Shown: piece by piece, positions 7,944 to 14,206 of the stretch
Position numbering within the stretch: the stretch's first letter is position 1
Layout of the letters: every line of letters starts with the position of its first letter
Origin: UBA11524 sp964542315
GTDB taxonomy: Bacteria > Bacillota > Clostridia > Christensenellales > Aristaeellaceae
DNA length: 28,757 bases
NCBI GenBank assembly: GCA_964542315.1
Contig: CAZIUA010000027.1
Span: forward strand, 1 to 28,757
Direction: 5' to 3'
Notes under the pieces: generated by a model
Database searches by the model: none
What the model was told of the DNA's origin: nothing
The model's input: the letters and a program-made list of their open reading frames with translations, nothing else
Position numbers and translations under genes: made by a program

Positions 7944-8941
7944 GGCCTGCCACCGCCACTTCCGCTGCCGGGATTCCGGCTGCCTCCGCCGGGAGCGCTG
8001 TTCATCCGCTGCTGATTCTGCTGCCTGCGCTGCTCATTCGGCTGACTGGTGTTGAACAGCGCCCCCAAGCTGTTCAGCCCGAAGGAGCTCTCGCTGCTCT
8101 TGCTGACCGCATAGACCACATCGCCGCTTTGCAGTCCGCCCGTAATCTCCACATAGCTGCCGTTGCTTACGCCCGTTGTGACATACACTGTCTGCATCGT
8201 GCCATCCGCCCCCTGCATGAGGACATACGCCTGATTCGCCGCATCAAAGGACAGCGCATCCATATTGAGCACGACCACATTTTCCGCTTCCTCCTGGGGG
8301 ATGGTCATGGTCACCTGCATGCCGGGATACACGCCGTCGGTCACATCCACATAGGCGGTCGCGGTATAGTAGGCCACCGATCCGCCTGCGGAGGAAATAT
8401 AGTTGATGGACGCGATCTCCGAGGCGAAGGTCTGCTCCGTCGCGGTGGTGGTGATGCGGCACTCCGTCCCCGTGCTGACATCGCCGATGTCGTATTCATC
8501 CACGTTGACAGCCACCTTCATATGGGTGAAATCCGCCAGCTGGATGAGGCTGTCGCCCGCTGCGGCTTCATCGCCTGCAGCCACATAGAGCTGATTCACG
8601 CGTCCATCAAAGGACGCTTCGGCGATCTGCCCATTGCTCATCCGCAGCAGCTTCTCGCCCTTGCAGACGTCCTGCCCTTCGCGCACATACACCTCGCGCA
8701 CGGTGGATCTGGCATTCGCCGTGATGGTCTCGCTGTGCAGCAGCTGCAGGCTCCCGCTGAAGCTCAGCGAATTGGAGATCGTGCCCGTGGCCGCAGTATA
8801 GCTGGCATAGGTCACATTCACCTTGCCGGACACGCGTCCGCGCAGCACGATTGTCCCCGCCGCCAGCAGCACCACCGCCGCCAATGCGCACAGGAGCTTT
8901 TTCATCCTGCCTTTTTTCTTCTTGACCGGATCTTTGCTCAA
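7940..8941 (-). CDS. Membrane-anchored HlyD/RND-type adaptor protein of the ABC operon
   Basis: First gene of the export operon, about 333 residues from the proposed TTG start. A lysine-rich N-terminus (KKKKGRMKK) precedes one transmembrane helix. Lipoyl halves (ITANARSTVREVYVREGQDV and DGRVNQLYVAAGDEAAAGDSL) and a barrel domain (MKVAVNVDEYDIGDVSTGT) follow, with no long coiled coil between them. The C-terminus ends in an unusual Gln/Arg/Asn then Gly/Ser/Pro-rich tail of roughly 40 residues. TTG (8939-8941) is preferred because GGAAGGAG sits 8 nt upstream; the in-frame ATGs at 8965 and 8905 have poor ribosome sites. The role is to link the permease to an extracytoplasmic partner or cargo. Confidence 0.85.
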   Translation of the reverse strand: MSKDPVKKKKGRMKKLLCALAAVVLLAAGTIVLRGRVSGKVNVTYASYTAATGTISNSLSFSGSLQLLHSETITANARSTVREVYVREGQDVCKGEKLLRMSNGQIAEASFDGRVNQLYVAAGDEAAAGDSLIQLADFTHMKVAVNVDEYDIGDVSTGTECRITTTATEQTFASEIASINYISSAGGSVAYYTATAYVDVTDGVYPGMQVTMTIPQEEAENVVVLNMDALSFDAANQAYVLMQGADGTMQTVYVTTGVSNGSYVEITGGLQSGDVVYAVSKSSESSFGLNSLGALFNTSQPNEQRRQQNQQRMNSAPGGGSRNPGSGSGGGRP

Positions 8942-8948
8942 ACAGAAC

Positions 8949-8985
8949 ACTCCTTCCGCACCCATTTTCCAGGTACGGAAGGAGT
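8949..8985 (-). promoter_or_regulatory. Perfect 10-bp inverted repeat covering the ribosome site of the adaptor gene
   Basis: ACTCCTTCCG and CGGAAGGAGT (8949-8958 and 8976-8985) are perfectly complementary around a 17-nt loop. On the minus strand the 3' arm contains GGAAGGAG, the ribosome site for the TTG start. The 5' arm overlaps the putative -10 box (8983-8988). A transcript entering from the upstream GH105 genes would hide the ribosome site, while one started at the local promoter would lack most of the 5' arm. Confidence 0.6.
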
Positions 8986-8988
8986 ATA
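8983..8988 (-). promoter_or_regulatory. Putative -10 box of the adaptor/ABC operon
   Basis: TATACT on the minus strand, with no recognisable -35 at 16-18 bp (the site reads CAAAAA). A repeated-motif array begins at 9018, just upstream of where the -35 should be. This arrangement fits an activator-dependent promoter. Confidence 0.5.
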
Positions 8989-9017
8989 CAAAACAAAAAT
9001 CAATTTTTTTGGGCGTT

Positions 9018-9116
9018 CCGGTGAATTTCGGGTGATTTTCGGGTGATTTTCGGGTGATTTTTCGCGCTGCGGCGCCTCACCTGCCCTTCAGCCGGTGTTC
9101 ACCCGCCTTTCACCCC
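9018..9116. promoter_or_regulatory. Two outward-pointing arrays of four heptamers at 11-bp spacing (candidate response-regulator operator)
   Basis: Minus-strand TCACCCG-like heptamers occur at 9018-9024 (TCACCGG), 9029-9035, 9040-9046 and 9051-9057 (all TCACCCG). Plus-strand heptamers occur at 9077-9083 (TCACCTG), 9088-9094 (TCAGCCG), 9099-9105 (TCACCCG) and 9110-9116 (TCACCCC). Every step within an array is exactly 11 bp. A 7-bp half-site repeated every 11 bp is the layout typical of OmpR/PhoB-family response regulators. The minus-strand array abuts the promoter of the adaptor/ABC operon. Confidence 0.6.
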
Positions 9117-9173
9117 CGGGGACATGCACGATTTTCCCGGTCTACGCCAACATCGCCGCCTCAGCGGATGGAG

Positions 9174-9203
9174 TTATCCACCGTTTATCCACCATTATGC
9201 ACA
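9174..9203 (+). other. Cluster of three DnaA-box-like nonamers
   Basis: TTATCCACC (9174-9182), TTATCCACC (9185-9193) and TTATGCACA (9195-9203). The third fits the TTWTNCACA consensus and the first two differ only at the last base. Same orientation, helical spacing of 11 and 10 bp. No dnaA, dnaN or AT-rich unwinding region is nearby, so this is not a credible oriC; a DnaA-binding accessory cluster or coincidence is possible. Confidence 0.35.
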
Positions 9204-9207
9204 ATCA

Positions 9208-9234
9208 CCGCCGGAGACAGGGCATCTCCGGCGG
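9208..9234 (-). terminator. Strong hairpin after the GH105 gene
   Basis: A perfect 10-bp stem (CCGCCGGAGA/TCTCCGGCGG) with a 7-nt loop, 21 bp beyond the GH105 stop codon. There is no clear U-run on the minus strand, so termination may be incomplete. Confidence 0.5.
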
Positions 9235-9255
9235 CAATGCATTCATTTTGGTTTG

Positions 9256-9966
9256 TCACGCATGCTGTGGTTCGGGCCGTTCTGCGTTCAGCCACTGCTG
9301 CATTTCGGTGCACATCAGCAGGAAGGCCCCCACGCCATGCAGATCATTCGTGCTGACGGGACGCGCGCAATAATGCTCATAATCCCCCACGCCAGTTCCG
9401 ATGCAGACATGACCGATCTGAATTTCCTCGCCTGCCCAGCCGATGGAGCGGATCACGCCCTCATAGCCCCGCTTGGCCGCATCGGCATAGTCCGCAGGCA
9501 GATAGTCCTTGCGCATCGCCTTGCACAGTCCCGCCACATACAGGCAGGAGCAGGAATTCTCCAGCCAGTTACCCGGCTGATCGCCCTTGTCCACCACCTG
9601 ATACCAGCGGCCGTCCACGCTCTGGTAGCGGCACAGCGCCTTCAGCAGATCCGTACACATGGCGATCAGTTCTTTCCTGCCCTGCACATCTTCCGGCAGG
9701 AAGTCCAGGTCGTTCAGCAGTGCCACAGGTACCCACCCCATCGCCCGACCCCAGAATTCACTGGCACGTCCCGTCACCGGATCCGCCCAGGGTTCCTTCT
9801 TTGCCCCATCCCATGCGTGGTAGAGCAAACCGGTTTTCTCATCGAGGGTCTTATCCTGCATCATCAGCGCCTGACGCACCACCAGTTCCGACATATCGGT
9901 CCTGCCATGACGTGCGGCGTACTCCGCGATGAACGGGCCGGACATATATAATCCATCCAGCCACAT
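9256..9966 (-). CDS. GH105 unsaturated glycuronyl hydrolase, C-terminal fragment (catalytic part)
   Basis: These 236 residues continue the GH105 (YteR/RhiN-like) fold begun by the upstream fragment. It opens with MWLDGLYM, whose Asp4 matches the family's catalytic Asp. Later landmarks are GRASEFWGRAMGW and YCARPVSTNDLHGVGAFLL. Family members add water to the unsaturated uronic-acid end left by pectate or rhamnogalacturonan lyases. The fragment is separated from the N-terminal part only by one in-frame TAG (9967-9969). Its ATG directly follows that TAG and has GGAGG 5 nt upstream, so it could be re-initiated. If not, this is a pseudogene caused by one nonsense change. The joined length (about 366) is normal for the family. 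Confidence 0.75.
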   Translation of the reverse strand: MWLDGLYMSGPFIAEYAARHGRTDMSELVVRQALMMQDKTLDEKTGLLYHAWDGAKKEPWADPVTGRASEFWGRAMGWVPVALLNDLDFLPEDVQGRKELIAMCTDLLKALCRYQSVDGRWYQVVDKGDQPGNWLENSCSCLYVAGLCKAMRKDYLPADYADAAKRGYEGVIRSIGWAGEEIQIGHVCIGTGVGDYEHYCARPVSTNDLHGVGAFLLMCTEMQQWLNAERPEPQHA

Positions 9967-10356
9967 CTAATCCTCCATGCTGACCTTATGCCAGAAGCCG
10001 CCTTCGCTGTTGCGGGGAATATCGCGAACTTGCTGCCAGACAGCATCCAGACAGCGCAGGTAGTACGGATCCTGTGTCCTGTCCCACAGGGGGAAGAGCA
10101 GGATGCCCGGCTGGATATCATCCAGATCGCCATGGGCGTATTCAATGATATGACCGTCCGCATCGAAGACCGAGTCCACCCAGTCCTTCATATACCGGAA
10201 GTACTTTTCCTCCCCGCAGAGCTTCCACGTTTCGTTGACACCGGAGAGAAACACTCCCTGATGGTAGTGGAAATGGCGTTTGGGCGGGAGATCCGCGGCG
10301 GCATAGCGGCGCATCATCGTGTCGCACGCAGCACGGGCATAATCAAGCGGTTTCAT
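9967..10356 (-). CDS. GH105 unsaturated glycuronyl hydrolase, N-terminal fragment ending at an amber codon
   Basis: These 129 residues form the first third of a GH105 (alpha/alpha)6 barrel, including FHYHQGVFLSGVNETWKL and DDIQPGILLFPLW. They end in GGFWHKVSMED before TAG. In intact relatives this stretch runs on without a break into (Q)MWLDGLYM, and CAG to TAG would explain the stop. The start follows AAAGGAG. It lies 15 bp downstream of the esterase gene, in the same operon. On its own it lacks the catalytic Asp and most of the barrel, so it should be inactive unless it associates with the C-terminal fragment or the TAG is read through. Confidence 0.75.
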   Translation of the reverse strand: MKPLDYARAACDTMMRRYAAADLPPKRHFHYHQGVFLSGVNETWKLCGEEKYFRYMKDWVDSVFDADGHIIEYAHGDLDDIQPGILLFPLWDRTQDPYYLRCLDAVWQQVRDIPRNSEGGFWHKVSMED

Positions 10357-10371
10357 AGCATCTGCTCCTTT

Positions 10372-11190
10372 TCATTCGTCTTTGTCCTGCGCAGCTCCCG
10401 CCATCACATCGCGCAGGAAACTCGCGGCCTTCTGCGGCCATTCCTGCGCTTCCGGGATGAGGATCGCAGGCGAAGTTGCGGTGCTTTCGTCGCACAGGGC
10501 GCCGCCGTGTCCTCCATGCGGATACAGATGCACCTGCGCCGCCACGCCGTTACGATGCAGGGCCATGGCGAAGAGCAGCGTGTTCTCCACCGGGACGGCC
10601 TGATCCTCCCAGGTGTGCCAGAGGAAGGTGGGCGGCGTCTGCGGCGTGACGAGGTCTTCCAGCGAATATGCGGCATGATCCGCCGTGTCCTCGCTGCCGG
10701 TGATGCACACGAAGGATCTGCGGTGGGCGAATTCGCCGCTGGTGATGACCGGATAGCTCAGCACCAGCGCATTGGGGCGCACCTGATGTGGCGTCAGGCC
10801 GATGGGCGTCCACAAGGCCTCGCGCATCCACATCACGCCCAAGGAGCCTGCCGCATGCGCACCAGCAGAAAAGCCCATCACCGCCACGCGAGCCGGATCG
10901 ACATGGTATTGCGCCGCATGGTCGCGCAGATGCGCCACCGCAGCACCCACATCCTGCACGGCGGACGGGAATCGCGCCGGAGCCACATGGTAGGATACCA
11001 CTGCCGTGACAAAGCCCATTCCGGCAAAGCGCAGGGCAACGGGTTCGCTTTCACGGACGGACAGATGGGAATATCCGCCGCCGGGACAGATGACGATGGC
11101 CGGCAGCGGACGCTCCGGATCCAGGCAGGACGGGGCCGCGTAGATCTCCATCGGCACGCCCGTGGGGAGGTTCAGCCGGGTATTGAGCAT
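10372..11190 (-). CDS. Alpha/beta-hydrolase carbohydrate esterase (acetyl/xylan-esterase-like)
   Basis: A 272-residue alpha/beta hydrolase without a signal peptide. The oxyanion-type motif CPGGGYSHLS lies near residue 45. The nucleophile elbow GFSAG is in the VAVMGFSAGAHAAGSL segment. The acid is likely Asp in WHTWEDQAVPV and the base His in the YPHGGHG segment. Such enzymes, placed beside pectin or xylan hydrolases, remove acetyl or other acyl groups from oligosaccharides. The GH105 gene follows at 15 bp, which supports a pectin-fragment role. The start at 11190 is chosen because it lies downstream of the promoter at 11237-11265 and has GGATGG upstream; the longer ORF would read through the promoter. 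Confidence 0.85.
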   Translation of the reverse strand: MLNTRLNLPTGVPMEIYAAPSCLDPERPLPAIVICPGGGYSHLSVRESEPVALRFAGMGFVTAVVSYHVAPARFPSAVQDVGAAVAHLRDHAAQYHVDPARVAVMGFSAGAHAAGSLGVMWMREALWTPIGLTPHQVRPNALVLSYPVITSGEFAHRRSFVCITGSEDTADHAAYSLEDLVTPQTPPTFLWHTWEDQAVPVENTLLFAMALHRNGVAAQVHLYPHGGHGGALCDESTATSPAILIPEAQEWPQKAASFLRDVMAGAAQDKDE

Positions 11191-11236
11191 GGACGATCCA
11201 TCCTTTCCGCATATTGATCGGGGTTCAGTTGAGTGC

Positions 11237-11265
11237 ATTGTAGCACGTCCGGCCATGCGCGTCAA
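11237..11265 (-). promoter_or_regulatory. Promoter of the esterase-GH105 operon
   Basis: On the minus strand TTGACG (11260-11265), 17 bp, TACAAT (11237-11242), with a TGC extension before the -10. It is a strong SigA-type promoter, about 47 bp upstream of the esterase start. Confidence 0.8.
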
Positions 11266-11283
11266 CAAAAACCGCGCCGGGGA

Positions 11284-11311
11284 TTGACAAAGGGCGGAAA
11301 TGCAGTATAAT
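11284..11311 (+). promoter_or_regulatory. Promoter of the MATE transporter gene
   Basis: Perfect TTGACA (11284-11289), 16-bp spacer, perfect TATAAT (11306-11311). It is divergent from the esterase promoter, with only 18 bp between the two -35 boxes. It rules out a start at 11300 for the downstream gene. Confidence 0.85.
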
Positions 11312-11359
11312 CCATCTGAGCAGCCGGCATACGGGCTGCACACAGATGAGGTGAACGGC

Positions 11360-12685
11360 ATGGAAACATCGCAGATGTTCGCGACGGAGAAGATCAGCCG
11401 CATCCTGCTGAAGATCGCGCCGCCGGTGATGCTGGCACAGCTGATCCAGGCGCTGTACAACATCGTGGACAGCCTTTTCGTCGGCCGCTATGCCGAGACC
11501 GGCCTGACGGCACTGTCCATCATCTACCCCATCCAGCTGCTGATGATCGCCCTGGCGGTCGGCACGGGCGTTGGCATCAATACGGTGATGGCGGCGCGCC
11601 TTGGCACGGGCGAACGCAAGGCCGCGGATGAATACGCCGGTGTCGGCACGCCCCTGGCTGCCGCGATGTGGCTGCTTTTCGCTGCGGTTTGCTACTTCCT
11701 CATGCCTGCGTATGCGCATCTGTCCACCGATTCCGCCCAGGTGGCGCAGGAAGTGACCGTCTACGGGCGGATCGTCTGCGTGTTCAGCTTCGGGCTCTTC
11801 CTGGAGAGCATCTGGACGAAGGTGCTCCAGGCCGATGGCGACATGAAGACGCCCATGGTCGCGCAGATTCTCGGTGCGCTGACCAATATCGTGCTGGATC
11901 CCCTGCTGATCTTCGGCCTGGTAGGTCTGCCGGAACTGGGCATCGCCGGTGCAGCCATCGCGACCGTCGCCGGACAGATCGTCGCCGCGCTGGTGGTCAT
12001 GCCGCGCGGATTCCGCCGCTCACCGGCCTTGGCGAAATACGCCGCGCACATCCGCACCATTTTCCGCCTGGGTGTGCCGAATATGCTGATGCAGTCGGCC
12101 TACACCTTCTACATTTTCGGCCTGAACCTGATCCTCGCGACCTTTTCCGATCAGGCGGTGACGGCACTGGGGCTGTATTACAAGTGGCAGACCTTCTTCT
12201 TTATCCCACTGGGCGCCATGCAGACCTGCATCGTGCCGGTGATCAGCTTCAACTACGCCGCGCGGAATGTGGATCGCTGCCGGATGACGCTGCGCGTGGC
12301 GATTCTCTTCGGCATGGCGCTGATGGCCGTCGGCACTCTCTGCTTCGAGACCATCGCCGGACCGATGCTGCGCGTCTTCTCCTCGGATGAGCAGGTCATC
12401 GCCATCGGCACCAACGGCTTCCACTTCATCGGCGTGAGCTTCATTCCGCTGGTCACGTCGCTGATCTTCCCCGTTTTCTTCCAGGCGGTCGGATTCGGGC
12501 TAAAGAGCTCACTGCTGACCATCATCCGCACGGTCTGCCTCTTTGTGCCGCTGGGATGGCTGTTCTCGCGCTTCGGCCTGGAATGGTTCTGGCTGACCTT
12601 CCCCGTGACGGAGACCTTCACGACCCTCGCCGGATGCATCTTCTACCGCCAGTTCCTGCGCGCGCCCTACCCTTCCGCGAAATGA
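11360..12685 (+). CDS. MATE-family efflux transporter
   Basis: A 441-residue polytopic protein with about 12 hydrophobic helices arranged as two similar halves, as in the multidrug and toxin extrusion family. Recognisable pieces are KIAPPVMLAQLIQALYNIVDSLFVGR near the start, TALSIIYPIQ, and the second-half LGVPNMLMQSAYTFY and GLYYKWQTFFFIPLGAMQ. The family exports cations or drugs in exchange for Na+ or H+; many clostridial members have unknown natural substrates. The start is placed at 11360 (METSQMF) because the longer ORF would begin upstream of the -10 box; GAGGTG gives a modest ribosome site. It is a single-gene unit between its own promoter and a strong terminator. Confidence 0.93.
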   Translation: METSQMFATEKISRILLKIAPPVMLAQLIQALYNIVDSLFVGRYAETGLTALSIIYPIQLLMIALAVGTGVGINTVMAARLGTGERKAADEYAGVGTPLAAAMWLLFAAVCYFLMPAYAHLSTDSAQVAQEVTVYGRIVCVFSFGLFLESIWTKVLQADGDMKTPMVAQILGALTNIVLDPLLIFGLVGLPELGIAGAAIATVAGQIVAALVVMPRGFRRSPALAKYAAHIRTIFRLGVPNMLMQSAYTFYIFGLNLILATFSDQAVTALGLYYKWQTFFFIPLGAMQTCIVPVISFNYAARNVDRCRMTLRVAILFGMALMAVGTLCFETIAGPMLRVFSSDEQVIAIGTNGFHFIGVSFIPLVTSLIFPVFFQAVGFGLKSSLLTIIRTVCLFVPLGWLFSRFGLEWFWLTFPVTETFTTLAGCIFYRQFLRAPYPSAK

Positions 12686-12693
12686 CCGCACAC

Positions 12694-12735
12694 AAAAGTC
12701 CCCTTCCGCACTCGATGCATGGAAGGGGACTTTTT
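12694..12735. terminator. Bidirectional terminator between the MATE gene and spo0A
   Basis: AAAAGTCCCCTTCC (12694-12707) pairs perfectly with GGAAGGGGACTTTT (12721-12734), and the T-run extends to 12736. The A-run on the left makes it work for the convergent spo0A transcript too. Confidence 0.9.
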
Positions 12736-12758
12736 TGCTGCTCGGATCCCCCGCAGCC

Positions 12759-13538
12759 TCACGCGCTGCGCTGTTCCAGAGCGAGCTTGTCGGCGATCAT
12801 CGCGATGAATTCACCGTTGGTAGGCTTGTCCTCCTTGGTGGCGACGCGGCAGCCGAACGCCTTGTTCAGCGTGTCGATGCGTCCGCGGCTCCAGGCGACC
12901 TCGATGGCATGGCGGATGGCGCGTTCCACCTTGCTGGCACTGGTGTTGAAGCGCTTGCCGATGCCCGGATAGAGCTCCTTGGTGATGCGGTTGATCACAT
13001 CCGGATTCTCGATGACCATCTTCACGGCCTCGCGGAGGAAGGCATAGCCCTTGATATGCGCCGGGATGCCGATGGTGAGGAAGAGGCTGGCGAGCTTCTC
13101 ATCGATGGTCGGGGCGCGTCCGGGCAGGGAGATGCGGCTGGATGCCGCGGGCGTTTCCGTCCCCTGGCCGCAGACCTCCCGGATGCGGCTGGTCAGCACA
13201 TTCATGTCCACCGGCTTGATCATATAGAATCGTGCGCCGTTTTCCACCGCGCGCATGATGAAATCATCCCGGCCAAGCGCGCTGACAACGATCACCTGCG
13301 GCGGATTCTCCAGCTGCTGCCGGTTCATCTCCTCCAGGAAGGAATACCCATCCATCTGGGGCATGATGATATCCAGGATGATAACATCCACGGGGGATTT
13401 GGTGAGGGCCTCCAGCGCCTCCAGGCCATTGCCGCATTCCGCCACCACGCGCATTTTCTCCTGATGCTGCAGGTGCTCGCGCATGCTCCTGCGCAGCTCC
13501 GCATTGTCATCCACCAGCATGATCCGCATTTCGTCCAT
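12759..13538 (-). CDS. spo0A: Sporulation master regulator Spo0A
   Basis: A 259-residue response regulator. The receiver domain has the acidic pair Asp10/Asp11, phosphorylation site Asp56 (VIILDIIMPQMDG), switch residue in VVSALG and conserved Lys in MIKP. The Spo0A-specific C-terminal DNA-binding domain carries the HIKGYAFLREAV, LYPGIGKRFNTSASKVERAIRHAIEVAW and KPTNGEFIA signatures. Phosphorylated by the sporulation kinases or phosphorelay, it binds 0A boxes (TGTCGAA) and commits the cell to sporulation. The gene is intact and has its own ribosome site (GAGGAG). Oddly, its 5' untranslated region and first 104 codons are duplicated just upstream. The usual neighbour spoIVB is absent; asnA is upstream instead. 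Confidence 0.96.
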   Translation of the reverse strand: MDEMRIMLVDDNAELRRSMREHLQHQEKMRVVAECGNGLEALEALTKSPVDVIILDIIMPQMDGYSFLEEMNRQQLENPPQVIVVSALGRDDFIMRAVENGARFYMIKPVDMNVLTSRIREVCGQGTETPAASSRISLPGRAPTIDEKLASLFLTIGIPAHIKGYAFLREAVKMVIENPDVINRITKELYPGIGKRFNTSASKVERAIRHAIEVAWSRGRIDTLNKAFGCRVATKEDKPTNGEFIAMIADKLALEQRSA

Positions 13539-13941
13539 CGCTCAAAAACTCCTCTCTGCATGAAACCTCGGCCTTCCCCGACAGAATCGTGCGCCGTTTT
13601 CCACCGCGCGCATGATGAAATCATCCCGGCCAAGCGCGCTGACAACGATCACCTGCGGCGGATTCTCCAGCTGCTGCCGGTTCATCTCCTCCAGGAAGGA
13701 ATACCCATCCATCTGGGGCATGATGATATCCAGGATGATAACATCCACGGGGGATTTGGTGAGGGCCTCCAGCGCCTCCAGGCCATTGCCGCATTCCGCC
13801 ACCACGCGCATTTTCTCCTGATGCTGCAGGTGCTCGCGCATGCTCCTGCGCAGCTCCGCATTGTCATCCACCAGCATGATCCGCATTTCGTCCATCGCTC
13901 AAAAACTCCTCTCTGCATGAAACCTCGGCCTTCCCCGACAG
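13226..13941. repeat. Perfect 357-bp tandem duplication covering the spo0A 5' end
   Basis: Positions 13226-13582 are repeated without a visible difference at 13583-13939. Identity extends 2 bp further (AG at 13583-13584 and 13940-13941), so the junction shows a 2-bp microhomology. The unit holds the end of the leader, the ribosome site and codons 1-104 of spo0A. The spo0A promoter lies outside it. 357 bp is a multiple of three. Confidence 0.95.
13542..13895 (-). pseudogene. Truncated duplicate of the Spo0A receiver domain
   Basis: This 117-residue ORF is identical to Spo0A residues 1-104, including phospho-acceptor Asp56, then runs into 13 residues read from duplicated leader sequence and stops. 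It lacks the conserved receiver Lys, the last helix and the whole DNA-binding domain. It has its own copy of the ribosome site and is the first ORF after the only visible promoter, so it should be translated if the duplication is real. It is most likely a non-functional by-product; a phosphate-sink effect is possible but speculative. Confidence 0.85.
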
Positions 13942-13972
13942 GAAGTGCGAGGCGGATTTACCATTCGATGGC

Positions 13973-13981
13973 ATTATAGCA
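13973..13981 (-). promoter_or_regulatory. Extended -10 promoter of spo0A
   Basis: Minus-strand TGCTATAAT (TATAAT at 13973-13978 with TG one base upstream). The -35 region is weak (CCACAA), as expected for an extended -10 promoter. It lies about 78 bp upstream of the first, truncated receiver ORF. I see no clear SigH promoter. Confidence 0.6.
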
Positions 13982-14056
13982 CTTTGTCCGCGCTTTGTGG
14001 GGAATGCGATGAAAGCTCCTATATAACGACGTATTCCTTCACCTGTGCGTCGCATT

Positions 14057-14063
14057 TTCGACA
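14057..14063 (-). promoter_or_regulatory. Candidate 0A box upstream of spo0A
   Basis: A perfect TGTCGAA on the minus strand about 80 bp upstream of the spo0A -10. A one-mismatch copy (CGTCGAA) lies at 14110-14116. The position suits autoregulation by Spo0A~P, but a 7-mer is expected a few times by chance in a window of this size. Confidence 0.4.
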
Positions 14064-14173
14064 TTTCCCCCTCGCTGACAGGGAACTTCTCCCCTTTTCG
14101 CGTGGAGGCTTCGACGCGCCTTGGCGGCGGACAGCAGCATCGAGGATCGTATGCGGAATTTTCGCCGGAACAC

Positions 14174-14199
14174 AAAAAAAGAGCGGCCTTACGCCACTC
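14174..14199 (-). terminator. Intrinsic terminator of asnA
   Basis: On the minus strand GAGTGGC, a 5-nt loop, GCCGCTC (one G-U pair), then seven T residues (14174-14180 read in reverse). It begins 8 bp after the asnA stop codon. Confidence 0.85.
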
Positions 14200-14206
14200 T
14201 ATCCGC

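Noticed and set aside
9018..9116. CRISPR or minisatellite array
   Set aside because: Units are 11 bp with no spacers and occur on both strands beside a promoter; an operator explains them better.
9174..9203. Chromosomal or plasmid replication origin
   Set aside because: Only three boxes, no AT-rich unwinding region and no dnaA, dnaN or rep gene.
12759..13538. spo0A disrupted by the duplication
   Set aside because: The full 259-codon frame and its ribosome site remain intact downstream of the truncated copy.
13226..13941. Insertion sequence or transposon at spo0A
   Set aside because: No transposase, terminal inverted repeats or new sequence; it is a simple head-to-tail duplication.
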